Source of the DNA: Sphingomonadales bacterium
GTDB lineage: Bacteria; Pseudomonadota; Alphaproteobacteria; Sphingomonadales; Sphingomonadaceae
Length of the DNA: 40,335 bases
Direction of reading: 5' to 3'
NCBI GenBank assembly: GCA_027489295.1
Contig: JAIYAA010000321.1
Location: 1-40,335 of the forward strand
Part shown: positions 40,269 to 40,335 of the stretch, piece after piece
Layout: each line of letters opens with the position of its first letter
Numbering within the stretch: the first letter of the stretch is position 1
Notes under the pieces: generated by a model
Told to the model about the DNA's origin: nothing
The model's database searches: none
Seen by the model: the letters and a program-made list of their open reading frames with translations, nothing else
Program-made: the position numbers and the translations under genes

Positions 40269-40335
40269 ATGCCCGTGAAGCTGTTGGAGGGGAAGACGGT
40301 GCTCGTCACCGGCGGGTCGACCGGGATCGGCCGGG
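40269..40335 (+). CDS. Start of an SDR dehydrogenase, probably L-rhamnose 1-dehydrogenase
   Basis: Only 22 codons are inside the window, after a near-perfect ribosome-binding site (AAGGAGAGG). They read MPVKLLEGKTVLVTGG then STGIGR, the Rossmann nucleotide-binding start of a short-chain dehydrogenase. Beside a complete rhamnonate pathway lacking its first enzyme, L-rhamnose 1-dehydrogenase (LRA1) is the natural guess. The gene is truncated by the window edge and is co-directional with the IclR gene. Confidence 0.65.
   Translation, partial: MPVKLLEGKTVLVTGGSTGIGR

Noticed and set aside
1..40335. tRNA or rRNA genes, CRISPR arrays, transposases, integrases
   Set aside because: I looked for repeats, cloverleaf-like clusters and mobile-element proteins and saw none.

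Overview
The window looks like a chromosomal segment of a sphingomonad (alphaproteobacterium, Sphingomonas or a close relative). Three things point there: high GC content, several large TonB-dependent receptors (TBDRs) sitting beside sugar-catabolic genes and LacI/IclR regulators, and an L-rhamnose route of the kind described in Sphingomonas. No rRNA, tRNA, CRISPR array, insertion sequence or phage gene was seen.

Layout. (1) 1-942: the last codons of a gene that may encode an MBOAT acyltransferase, a small membrane protein, and a SleB-type cell-wall hydrolase. (2) 1192-8999: a sucrose/fructan-like uptake locus. It holds a flavin-dependent halogenase, a TBDR, a divergent LacI regulator, a GH68 (levansucrase-family) enzyme and a GPH/SUT-type sugar permease. 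A CAATCGATTG operator core lies upstream of both the TBDR and the permease. (3) 9113-11289: a two-gene ABC exporter. (4) 11395-15455: a small unknown protein and a 1243-residue secreted LamG-domain protein. (5) 15459-19321: an ECF sigma / anti-sigma / subtilisin-like protease / outer-membrane protein operon, followed upstream by a PEP-CTERM surface protein. The sigma operon and the PEP-CTERM gene share a two-part promoter-like motif. (6) 19497-29956: a second carbohydrate locus with halogenase, SapC, TBDR and GH3 on the minus strand, and an FHS-type sugar permease and LacI regulator on the plus strand. (7) 29953-30606: a small beta-barrel protein. (8) 30800-40335: an IclR regulator and a large TBDR, then the non-phosphorylating L-rhamnose pathway (lactonase, 4-dehydrogenase, diketo-acid hydrolase, rhamnonate dehydratase, IclR regulator, and the start of L-rhamnose dehydrogenase).

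How the genes work together. Regions 2, 6 and 8 each follow the same plan: a TBDR brings an oligosaccharide across the outer membrane, an inner-membrane permease (where seen) imports it, glycosidases or catabolic enzymes process it, and a local repressor binds short palindromes between divergent genes. Halogenases are embedded in two of these loci.

Most notable observation. In region 5 the anti-sigma factor's periplasmic end resembles a subtilase prodomain, and can be aligned by eye with the prodomain of the protease encoded immediately downstream. This suggests a protease/prodomain sensor controlling an ECF sigma factor and a PEP-CTERM surface protein.

All calls rest on reading motifs and layout by eye. 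No database search was possible.
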